A stretch of 7,234 bases of DNA, taken from the NCBI GenBank assembly GCA_009774655.1, contig VSOD01000215.1, positions 1 to 7,234 of the forward strand. Reading direction: 5' to 3'. This document shows positions 1 through 5,044 of this stretch, one piece after another. This stretch comes from Lachnospiraceae bacterium (lineage in GTDB: Bacteria; Bacillota_A; Clostridia; Lachnospirales; Lachnospiraceae). Both the position numbers and the translations under genes were made by a program. Every line of letters begins with the position of its first letter. Position 1 is the stretch's first letter. The notes under the pieces are model-generated. The model was not told the DNA's origin. It ran no database searches and saw only the letters and a list, made by a program, of their open reading frames with translations.

Positions 1-534
1 GTCTACGAGTTCAGCTCCTTATCCAAAGTTACCTTCTCCGGAGCCGGTATTGCGGCTTTTGCATCCTCTAAGGCGAATGTGGAGGAGACGAAGAAATTCA
101 TGTCGATTATGACCATCGGCTATGACAAGATCAACCAGCTGCGTCATGTGAGATATTTTAAAAATGTAGAAGGATTAAAGGCGCATATGCAGAAGCATGC
201 TGCGATCCTGCGTCCGAAGTTTGAGGCTGTGCTCGGCATATTGGACAAGGAGCTTGGCGGGCTTGGCATCGGTGAGTGGACGAAGCCGCTTGGCGGTTAC
301 TTCATTTCCTTCGAGGCGATGGAAGGCTGCGCGAAGGCGATCGTGGCAAAATGCAGGGAGGCGGGCGTTGTCATGACAGGCGCCGGTGCGACCTTCCCTT
401 ACGGAAAAGACCCGAAAGACAGCAATATCCGTATCGCTCCCACCTTCCCCAATGCACAGGAGCTGGAGGCAGCGGCTGAGCTGTTTGTACTCTGCGTGAA
501 GCTGGTCAGCGTGGAGAAACTGTTGGCGGCATAG
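1..534 (+). CDS. PLP-dependent aminotransferase, MocR-like class I/II (C-terminal part)
   Basis: The frame is open from base 1 to the TAG at 532-534, giving 177 residues, the C-terminal part of an enzyme that is usually about 420-430 residues; the start lies outside the window. The fragment opens with FSSLSKVTFSGAGI, which fits the PLP-binding site: K9 (codon 25-27) would form the internal aldimine. Near the end, SNIRIAPTFPN carries R144, the position expected to bind the substrate alpha-carboxylate in fold-type I aminotransferases. The sequence resembles the family labelled Aminotran_MocR (alanine-glyoxylate type, PF12897), whose characterised Corynebacterium member is an aspartate aminotransferase. 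It is a soluble cytoplasmic enzyme, probably transferring amino groups between an amino acid and a 2-oxo acid. The substrate cannot be told from this part. Despite the family name there is no DNA-binding domain in the visible part. A strong terminator follows about 70 bp after the stop, so this is the end of its transcript. Confidence 0.88.
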   Translation, partial: VYEFSSLSKVTFSGAGIAAFASSKANVEETKKFMSIMTIGYDKINQLRHVRYFKNVEGLKAHMQKHAAILRPKFEAVLGILDKELGGLGIGEWTKPLGGYFISFEAMEGCAKAIVAKCREAGVVMTGAGATFPYGKDPKDSNIRIAPTFPNAQELEAAAELFVLCVKLVSVEKLLAA

Positions 535-604
535 AGCATATCAGCAGAAAACTTTGTCCGCAGACTGAGCCCGCTTTCACTTTGCAGGCTGAAAACTTAT
601 AATG

Positions 605-647
605 CAAAAAAGCAGGACGAACAAAACCGTTTGCTCTGCTTTTTTTG
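605..647 (+). terminator. Intrinsic terminator after the aminotransferase gene
   Basis: AAAAAAGCAG (606-615) pairs perfectly with CTGCTTTTTT (636-645). After a wobble and one mismatch the helix continues with CGAAC (618-622) against GTTTG (629-633), leaving a 6-nt loop. The T-rich 3' arm runs on into TGTGTTTTTTC. The A-run in the 5' arm would also give a U-tract on the opposite strand, but no - strand gene ends here. It separates the aminotransferase transcript from the NUDIX promoter at 700-729. Confidence 0.85.
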
Positions 648-699
648 TGTTTTTTCTTGAGAACCGCAGAGGAAATCGGGAAATAAGTGCCAATAAATT

Positions 700-729
700 T
701 TGATTTTTCTGTCGGGGCTGTGTTACAAT
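700..729 (+). promoter_or_regulatory. Sigma-A type promoter with extended -10 for the NUDIX gene
   Basis: The -35 box is TTGATT (700-705) and the -10 box TACAAT (724-729), with an 18-nt spacer. A TG one base before the -10 (721-722) makes it an extended -10. Transcription would start near 736, leaving a leader of about 65 nt. No other promoter was seen before the EamA gene, so this one probably serves both. Confidence 0.7.
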
Positions 730-802
730 ACAGCGTAGAGGTAAGTCCTGTACGGGGTATGGGAGAAGTATAAATCGACAGATTGACGGAGGGTAAGAGG
801 AT

Positions 803-1336
803 ATGGATAATTACGAGCGCATCAACAGGGAACTGATACACAAAGGCGTTATCATTGATTACTATCAGGATACCATGAAGATTCCCAACGGTACGACCGC
901 GAAATGGGATTTTATCAACCATAAGGGAGCGGCGGCTGTGGTGGCCGTGAAGGATGACGGCAGACTGCTTATGGTGAGGCAGTACAGGAATGCGCTGGAA
1001 AGAGAGACGCTGGAGATTCCGGCAGGCGGTTTAAACGGTGCGGACGAACCGACAGATATTGCCGCGGCCAGAGAACTGGAGGAGGAGACCGGTTATACTG
1101 CAGGAAGAATGGAGCTGTTGATCTCTCTGTATACGACGGTAGCCTTCTGCAATGAGAAGATCGATGTCTATGTGGCTACTGATCTGAAGAAAGGACATCA
1201 GCATCTGGACGACGACGAATTTTTGAATGTGGAGAGCCATGACATAGAGGAACTGATCCAGATGATCTATGACTGTAAGATTCAGGACGGCAAGACGATT
1301 TCGGCACTGCTCGCTTATCATAACAAGTATGTATAA
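803..1336 (+). CDS. NUDIX hydrolase, ADP-ribose pyrophosphatase-like
   Basis: This 177-residue cytoplasmic protein has a complete Nudix box, Gx5Ex7REUxEExGU, from G76 to Y98 with core RELEEETGY. This is the Mg2+-binding helix that hydrolyses nucleoside diphosphates linked to another group. The preceding strand, VRQYRNALERETLEIPAGG, is typical of the ADP-ribose/ADP-sugar pyrophosphatase branch (NudF), which splits ADP-ribose into AMP and ribose 5-phosphate. One caution: characterised ADP-ribose pyrophosphatases usually have proline 16 residues after the last glycine of the box, and here that position is V113 (context LYTTVAFCNEK), so the substrate is less certain. The start is fixed by ATG 803 with GGAGGG at 788-793, 9 nt away. 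The stop codon lies inside the first unit of a short tandem repeat, so the last residues (NKYV) are encoded by repeat-like DNA. Its position before spoIIM and xerD resembles nudF in Bacillus. Confidence 0.92.
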   Translation: MDNYERINRELIHKGVIIDYYQDTMKIPNGTTAKWDFINHKGAAAVVAVKDDGRLLMVRQYRNALERETLEIPAGGLNGADEPTDIAAARELEEETGYTAGRMELLISLYTTVAFCNEKIDVYVATDLKKGHQHLDDDEFLNVESHDIEELIQMIYDCKIQDGKTISALLAYHNKYV

Positions 1337-1404
1337 AAACAAATATGCATAAAAGCAAGTATGTATAAAAACGCATAAAAGCATGTTCAACAGCATGTAT
1401 AAAG
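1329..1404 (+). repeat. Degenerate 16-bp tandem repeat at the 3' end of the NUDIX gene
   Basis: The motif ATGYATAAAA occurs at 1329, 1345 and 1361, exactly 16 bp apart. Diverged copies follow: CGCATAAAA at 1372-1380 and ATGTATAAAG at 1395-1404. The 17-mer CAAGTATGTATAAAAAC is present twice unchanged, at 1324-1340 and 1356-1372. The first unit contains the NUDIX stop codon (TAA, 1334-1336). The block fills most of the gap before the EamA gene, and no promoter or terminator is evident in it. Confidence 0.75.
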
Positions 1405-1446
1405 ATGGGTAACAGGTGCGTTTGGGTGAAAGGGGAATCGGATATC

Positions 1447-1860
1447 ATGTGGTTTGTATTTGCGATACTGTCTGCGGTTTTTGCGGCGCTGACATCTATT
1501 CTGGCCAAGGTGGGGATCGAGGGGGTAAATTCCAATCTGGCGACGGCCATCCGCACGGTAGTAGTACTGGTGATGGCCTGGGGGATGGTTTTTTTGACGA
1601 ATACACAGAGCGGCCTTGCCTCTATTGATAAGAAAAGCTGGTTGTTCCTGATCCTGTCCGGCCTGGCTACCGGGGCCTCCTGGCTCTGCTATTACAGAGC
1701 GCTGCAGGTCGGCGAAGTCTCCAAAGTGGTGCCGATCGATAAGCTGAGTGTCGTGATCACGCTTGTGCTGGCGTTTGTTTTCCTGCATGAGAGTTTCACG
1801 GCCAAATCGCTGATCGGGGCGGCATTGATCACGGCAGGGACGTTGGTGATGGTACTTTGA
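1447..1860 (+). CDS. Single-domain EamA (DMT superfamily) permease
   Basis: This is a small integral membrane protein of 137 residues with five hydrophobic segments, roughly residues 1-20, 32-50, 66-84, 96-113 and 117-137. It corresponds to one EamA domain, half of the usual ten-helix drug/metabolite transporter. Such half-size proteins are generally thought to work as dimers. The stretch GEVSKVVPIDKLSVVITLVLA and the HES after it are typical of the fourth EamA helix and the following loop. The substrate is unknown; family members export amino acids, sugars or other metabolites. I chose ATG 1447 because the hydrophobic sequence MWFVFAILSAVFAALT starts there and AGGGG (1431-1435) sits 11 nt upstream. 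An in-frame ATG at 1405 would add 14 polar residues and has no good ribosome binding site. It lies 110 bp after the NUDIX gene with no visible promoter, so co-transcription is likely. Confidence 0.85.
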   Translation: MWFVFAILSAVFAALTSILAKVGIEGVNSNLATAIRTVVVLVMAWGMVFLTNTQSGLASIDKKSWLFLILSGLATGASWLCYYRALQVGEVSKVVPIDKLSVVITLVLAFVFLHESFTAKSLIGAALITAGTLVMVL

Positions 1861-1874
1861 TGTCTGTGCTGACA

Positions 1875-1923
1875 GAGAAAGTTCCCTAATCTGCGTCTCA
1901 GATTCTTTTTCAGAGAGTTTTTT
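1875..1923 (+). terminator. Probable intrinsic terminator after the EamA gene
   Basis: An inner stem AATCTG (1888-1893) / CAGATT (1899-1904) with a 5-nt loop is stacked on an outer stem GAGAAAG (1875-1881) / CTTTTTC (1905-1911), with a 6-nt bulge (TTCCCT) on the 5' side. A T6 run lies at 1918-1923. The helix is AT-rich and interrupted, so this is weaker than the other two terminators in the window. Confidence 0.5.
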
Positions 1924-1954
1924 GTTCTGCATGGCATACCGGCCCACATATACA

Positions 1955-2057
1955 TATAGTAAACGACATAATAAATTTCTGTTCCCGGCTCTTGCAGAAG
2001 CCATATACGGTAGCTTCTGCAAGGCCAAAAACGAAATTTCTAATGTCGTTAACTATA
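1955..2057. mobile_element. MITE-like long inverted repeat (103 nt) in the spoIIM leader
   Basis: Bases 1955-1979 pair with 2033-2057 at 22 of 25 positions. Inside, GGC-T-CTTGCAGAAGC (1987-2001) pairs with GCTTCTGCAAG-GCC (2013-2026) with one bulged T, around an 11-nt loop (2002-2012). The whole stretch therefore folds into one long hairpin. The arms begin TATAGT and end ACTATA. Reading the outer TA as a duplicated target gives TA|TAGT...ACTA|TA, as in small non-autonomous elements mobilised by IS630/Tc1-type transposases. No T-run follows the hairpin on either strand, so it is not a terminator. It contains no plausible gene. The right end abuts the spoIIM ribosome binding site AGGAAG (2057-2062). 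That it is mobile is inference; the structure itself is directly visible. Confidence 0.65.
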
Positions 2058-2069
2058 GGAAGACAGGAC

Positions 2070-2732
2070 ATGCGACTTGCGGCAGGTCAGGAGCCTGCCC
2101 GTGAAAAGTGGGGAGTGGGGAGAGCAGTGCAGCAGCAGACAGCGGCAAAGAACGGCTATTATATCGTATATTTGTTTACCATCGGATTATTTCTAGGGAT
2201 ATTGATCGTTAACCTGGGGTATGATACGTGGATCGGGGAGGGCAGTCTACTGGGTACGGACATGATCCTGCGGCTTAAGAACAGCATACCGGACGGAAAC
2301 GGCCTGTTCGGCTATGTGCTAAAGCACAGGATGTTCACGGTATGCCTGCTGGGACTGCTGGCTACCACCATGATCGGCCTGCCGGCGGTGTGCGGCTATG
2401 TCTGCTACATGGGGCTGTCTGCCGGCTGTCTGCTTTCGGTGGCGGTGATCCGCTACGGGATACGGGGGCTGTTTTTGATGGCGGCGGGCATCTTTCCGCA
2501 GGGCATTCTCCTGATCCCAGGATATGCGGCGCTGTTTCTGTGGGCGGTGGGCGTCAACCGGATGCTCTATGCCCATGGTATGGGGCGGGAATATTACGGC
2601 GGCTACGGCAGACAGAGTTACCTGAAAAAGGGAATGCAGATGGCGGGGATCATCGCAGTGATCATCGTCGGATGCATTCTGGAGAGTTATGTTAATCCTA
2701 AAATGCTGCAGTTTGTTTTAAAAATTTTTTAG
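2070..2732 (+). CDS. spoIIM: Stage II sporulation protein M (SpoIIM family)
   Basis: This 220-residue polytopic membrane protein has hydrophobic segments at about residues 30-49, 88-108, 110-127, 131-163 (probably two helices around FPQGILLIPG, 142-151) and 189-207. The FPQGILLIPG stretch and the C-terminal ESYVNP (205-210) match the signature positions of the SpoIIM/DUF95 family, the former corresponding to a PHG-E-PA type motif. In Bacillus, SpoIIM sits in the engulfment septum with SpoIID and SpoIIP, whose peptidoglycan-degrading activity moves the mother-cell membrane around the forespore. ATG 2070 is preferred because AGGAAG (2057-2062) lies 7 nt upstream. GTG 2115 and especially GTG 2127, with GGGGAG at 2117-2122, are in-frame alternatives that would drop 15 or 19 polar residues. 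The frame also stays open upstream into the hairpin element, which I take as non-coding. No terminator is evident after it. xerD follows 207 bp downstream. Confidence 0.85.
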   Translation: MRLAAGQEPAREKWGVGRAVQQQTAAKNGYYIVYLFTIGLFLGILIVNLGYDTWIGEGSLLGTDMILRLKNSIPDGNGLFGYVLKHRMFTVCLLGLLATTMIGLPAVCGYVCYMGLSAGCLLSVAVIRYGIRGLFLMAAGIFPQGILLIPGYAALFLWAVGVNRMLYAHGMGREYYGGYGRQSYLKKGMQMAGIIAVIIVGCILESYVNPKMLQFVLKIF

Positions 2733-2758
2733 AAATATTTTTTCGTTTATGCTACCAA

Positions 2759-2781
2759 CATATAGTAGACATAAATTTCTG
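2759..2781 (+). repeat. One-arm diverged copy of the spoIIM-leader element
   Basis: This segment matches the left arm of the upstream hairpin element (1953-1981) at every base if two 3-nt gaps are allowed: CATATAGTA, then GACATAA, then ATTTCTG. The AAC and TAA triplets present between these blocks in the upstream copy are missing here. No matching right arm was found. Instead CAACATAT (2756-2763) can pair with ATATGTTG (2790-2797) across a 26-nt loop. It lies 26 bp after the spoIIM stop. Confidence 0.5.
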
Positions 2782-2849
2782 CGCTGACGATATGTTGTGT
2801 TTTGTCTGCAAAATGTCTGAAAAGCCCGTAAAATCTGGGAAATTTCCAT

Positions 2850-2878
2850 TTGCTTTTCTTCTTGAATCTGCTTATAAT
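2850..2878 (+). promoter_or_regulatory. Probable sigma-A promoter for xerD
   Basis: A perfect -10 TATAAT (2873-2878) has a weak -35 TTGCTT (2850-2855) with a 17-nt spacer. Transcription would start near 2885, giving a leader of about 55 nt that begins with a small hairpin. xerD may also be reached by read-through from spoIIM, since no clear terminator lies between them. Confidence 0.6.
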
Positions 2879-2888
2879 GATAGGCAGA

Positions 2889-2914
2889 CGTCTTATATGA
2901 TTTACATAAAGACG
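2889..2914 (+). other. Hairpin in the xerD 5' leader
   Basis: CGTCTT (2889-2894) pairs with AAGACG (2909-2914) and, after one bulged A, TATG (2896-2899) pairs with CATA (2905-2908) around the loop ATTTA. It sits at the predicted 5' end of the xerD message, before the ribosome binding site AAGGA (2924-2928). It could stabilise the mRNA or mark a protein-binding palindrome. Neither role is shown by the sequence. Confidence 0.4.
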
Positions 2915-2939
2915 ATATGGGGGAAGGATTTCCGGCTAC

Positions 2940-3824
2940 ATGGAAAAAGAGATAACAACATTTATAACGTATTTACATAATGTCAAAGGCACTTCGAAAA
3001 ACACCGAAATGTCGTACAAAAGAGACCTGGATAAAGTGCGTCATTTTATGGCTGAGCGCGGGATATGCGAAGTGTCGGCAGTTTCTTCACAGGATCTGGG
3101 GGATTATGTTAAATATCTGGAAGACAATAAATTCGCGGCGGCCACTGTTTCCAGAAATATTGCGTCGCTGAAGGCTTTTTATCATTTCATGCTGCAGGAG
3201 GGGTGTGTGGCGGAAGATCTGTCGGAGCAGCTTAAAGCGCCGAAGATCGGGAAGAAGGTTCCGGAGATCATGTCGCCGGAGGAAGTGATCAGGCTGCTGG
3301 AGCAGCCGACGGGCGACACGCCCAAGGAGATACGCGACAAGGCGATGCTGGAGCTTCTGTATGCTACGGGCATCCGGGTGACGGAACTGATTACCCTGCG
3401 TATTTCCGACGTCAATATGCAGCTGGGCGTCATCCTCTGCAGGGACCGCACCAAGGAGCGGATCATTCCTTTCGGGGCGGCGGCCAGAAATGCGCTGGCC
3501 AGATATCTGGAAGGCACGAGGGATGCCATGCTGGAGAACAAGACTTCGGATGTCCTCTTTGCCAACTGTTCCGGGCAGCCCATGAGCAGGCAGGGTTTTT
3601 GGAAGCTGATCAAATATTATGCGAAGAAGGCCGGGATCAAGGCCGATATCACACCGCACACGCTGCGCCATTCTTTTGCGGCCCATCTGGTGGAGAATGG
3701 TGCCGATCTCAGGAGCGTACAGGAGATGCTGGGGCACTCGGATATTTCCACGACCCAGATCTATGCGAATATGAATCACAGTCATATCAGAGAGGTGTAT
3801 GCGAAGGCGCACCCAAGAGGGTAG
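2940..3824 (+). CDS. xerD: Site-specific tyrosine recombinase XerD
   Basis: At 294 residues this is the standard length for XerC/XerD. The N-terminal SAM-like core-binding domain spans about residues 1-90 and the catalytic domain about 107-290. All six catalytic positions can be read: R146 (ATGIRVTEL), K172 (RTKERIIPF), H240 and R243 (HTLRHSFAAHL), H266 (LGHSDIS) and the nucleophile Y275 (TTQIYANM). With XerC it would resolve chromosome dimers at dif during division. The housekeeping length, the position after spoIIM and the absence of integrase or phage genes nearby favour XerD over a mobile-element integrase. Separating XerD from XerC by sequence alone is less sure. ATG 2940 is supported by GGGGGAAGGA, whose AAGGA core lies 11 nt upstream. 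It is followed by a strong terminator. Confidence 0.92.
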   Translation: MEKEITTFITYLHNVKGTSKNTEMSYKRDLDKVRHFMAERGICEVSAVSSQDLGDYVKYLEDNKFAAATVSRNIASLKAFYHFMLQEGCVAEDLSEQLKAPKIGKKVPEIMSPEEVIRLLEQPTGDTPKEIRDKAMLELLYATGIRVTELITLRISDVNMQLGVILCRDRTKERIIPFGAAARNALARYLEGTRDAMLENKTSDVLFANCSGQPMSRQGFWKLIKYYAKKAGIKADITPHTLRHSFAAHLVENGADLRSVQEMLGHSDISTTQIYANMNHSHIREVYAKAHPRG

Positions 3825-3835
3825 ACAAGTAAAAA

Positions 3836-3874
3836 CAGAAACAGAGCAGGCCGATTCTACCTGCTCTGTTTTTG
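3836..3874. terminator. Bidirectional terminator between xerD and the DAHP synthase gene
   Basis: AAACAGAGCAGG (3839-3850) pairs perfectly with CCTGCTCTGTTT (3860-3871) around a 9-nt loop, and the helix extends outward to 3836/3874. A T5 run (3869-3873) ends the + strand message. On the - strand the left flank (A-rich, 3831-3840) reads as TTCTGTTTTT. It lies 12 bp after the xerD stop and 57 bp after the stop of the convergent - strand gene, so it can end both transcripts. Confidence 0.88.
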
Positions 3875-3930
3875 TCTTTGAAAGAACGGAACAAGTGCGC
3901 ATTTGCCGGAAATACGGGCAGCAGGGCAGC

Positions 3931-4959
3931 TTATTCATAGTCTGCAATATCGTAGATCAGTCTCTCGGATGCCTCCCAGCCAAGACAGGGATCGGTAATG
4001 GATTTTCCGTAGATACCTTCTCCGATCTTCTGGCAGCCTTCCTCGATGTAGCTCTCGATCATAACGCCTTTTACCATCGTATGAATGTCGCGGTTCAGCT
4101 TCCGGCTGTGCAGTACTTCCTTGACGATCCGGATCTGCTGATCGAACTGCTTGTTGGAGTTGTTGTGGTTGGCGTCGATGATGCAGGCCGGATTCACCAG
4201 ATCGTACTCTTTATACAGCGAACAGAGCATGTCCAGATCCTCATAGTGATAGTTGGGCAGGCTGCGGCCGTGTTTGTTCACGGAGCCGCGCAGTACCGCA
4301 TGAGCCAGCGGGTTGCCGCCGGTGTTGACTTCGTAGCCTCTGTAGATAAAAGAGTGGGAGTGCTGCGCCGCATAGATGGAGTTCAACATGACGGAGAGGG
4401 TGCCGCTGGTAGGGTTTTTCATGCCGGCAGGCACGTCAAAGCCGCTGACGGTCATGCGGTGCTGCTGGTCCTCCACGGAACGGGCGCCGATGGCCACGTA
4501 GGAGAGGATATCTTCCACATATCCCCAGTTGTCGGGGTAGAGCATCTCGTCGGCGGCGGTCATCTCGGATACCTCGATGGCGTGAATGTGCATCTTGCGC
4601 ATGGCGATCAGGCCGCTCATAAAGTCGGGTTTTTTCTCCGGGTCCGGCTGGCTGACGATCCCTTTGTAGCCCTCGCCGGTGGTGCGGGGCTTGTTCGTGT
4701 AGATCCTGGGGATCAGGATCAGCTTGTCCTGCACCTTTTCGTTGATGCGGGCGAGCCGGCTGACATAATCGCAGACGGCGTCCTCGTTATCGGCAGAACA
4801 GGGGCCGATGATGACCAGGAATTTATTGCTTTTTCCGGTGATGACGTCACGGATCTCGGCGTCGCGTCTGTGCTTGATCTGCGTGAGGTGCTCCGGAACC
4901 GGAAATTGTTCCCGGATCTCGTCCGGGGACGGTAGTTTGGCTACAAAATGAAATGACAT
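3931..4959 (-). CDS. aroF: 3-deoxy-7-phosphoheptulonate (DAHP) synthase, class I AroF/G/H type
   Basis: This 342-residue cytoplasmic enzyme condenses phosphoenolpyruvate with erythrose 4-phosphate to DAHP, the first step of the shikimate pathway to Phe, Tyr and Trp. The divalent-metal ligands of the E. coli AroG family are all present: C54 (IGPCSADN), H265 (IDANHNNSNKQ), E302 (GVMIESYIEEG) and D323 (YGKSITDPCLGWE). Substrate-contact residues are in place too: R85 and K90 (PRIYTNKPRTT), R160 (GARSVEDQQHR), K181 (AGMKNPTSG) and R224. Length is close to the 350 residues of E. coli AroG, so this is the class I alpha form, with no fused chorismate mutase. Which amino acid inhibits it cannot be read here, so the aroF symbol does not imply tyrosine control. 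The start has AAGGAG (CTCCTT on the + strand, 4969-4974) 9 nt upstream. The gene is convergent with xerD and lies 85 bp behind the flippase gene, with its own promoter in the gap. No leader-peptide attenuator was seen. Confidence 0.96.
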   Translation of the reverse strand: MSFHFVAKLPSPDEIREQFPVPEHLTQIKHRRDAEIRDVITGKSNKFLVIIGPCSADNEDAVCDYVSRLARINEKVQDKLILIPRIYTNKPRTTGEGYKGIVSQPDPEKKPDFMSGLIAMRKMHIHAIEVSEMTAADEMLYPDNWGYVEDILSYVAIGARSVEDQQHRMTVSGFDVPAGMKNPTSGTLSVMLNSIYAAQHSHSFIYRGYEVNTGGNPLAHAVLRGSVNKHGRSLPNYHYEDLDMLCSLYKEYDLVNPACIIDANHNNSNKQFDQQIRIVKEVLHSRKLNRDIHTMVKGVMIESYIEEGCQKIGEGIYGKSITDPCLGWEASERLIYDIADYE

Positions 4960-5011
4960 ATCAGTATACTCCTTCAGGTCAAATAAACTTTTTTATGGCA
5001 AAAACATGTAT

Positions 5012-5040
5012 ATTATAGTATATTAAGTTGGGAACTGCAA
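5012..5040 (-). promoter_or_regulatory. Sigma-A promoter for the DAHP synthase gene
   Basis: Read on the - strand, TTGCAG (5035-5040) and TATAAT (5012-5017) are separated by 17 nt, close to consensus. Transcription would start near 5005, leaving a leader of about 46 nt. The -35 box ends 4 bp from the stop codon of the flippase gene. I saw no terminator for that gene, so read-through into the DAHP synthase gene is also possible. Confidence 0.75.
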
Positions 5041-5044
5041 GACT

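Noticed and set aside
544..603. Direct repeat of GCAGAAAACTT and GCTGAAAACTT after the aminotransferase gene
   Set aside because: It is too short and imperfect to separate from chance in this spacer.
506..922. A 138-codon frame on the - strand spanning the terminator and NUDIX start
   Set aside because: It crosses a strong terminator and promoter, overlaps two well-supported genes on the other strand, and shows no recognisable protein family.
1953..1960. CATATAGT as a sigma-E -10 box for spoIIM (also at 2759-2766)
   Set aside because: The octamer resembles the sigma-E -10, but no matching -35 is found at the right distance in either copy. The similarity is better explained by the shared repeat arm.
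1992..2069. Upstream extension of spoIIM from a TTG at 1992
   Set aside because: The added residues would be encoded by the hairpin element and resemble no SpoIIM N-terminus. No ribosome binding site precedes 1992, while 2070 has AGGAAG at good spacing.
2756..2797. Terminator for spoIIM from CAACATAT/ATATGTTG
   Set aside because: The loop is 26 nt, the stem is AT-rich, and only a broken T stretch (TGTTTTG) follows.
2901..2909. dif-like site in the xerD leader (TTATGTAAA on the - strand, as in the XerD arm of B. subtilis dif)
   Set aside because: Only one 9-bp half matches. The expected 6-bp centre and XerC arm are not present, and AT-rich leaders give such matches by chance.
2792..2980. A 62-codon frame between spoIIM and xerD
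   Set aside because: It overlaps the xerD promoter, leader and first codons, has no ribosome binding site, and its translation shows no recognisable features.
3799..4935. A 378-codon open frame on the + strand across the DAHP synthase gene
   Set aside because: It lies antisense to a gene with every catalytic residue of DAHP synthase. Its translation is a low-complexity Val/Gly/Asp-rich shadow, and it begins inside the xerD end and the terminator.
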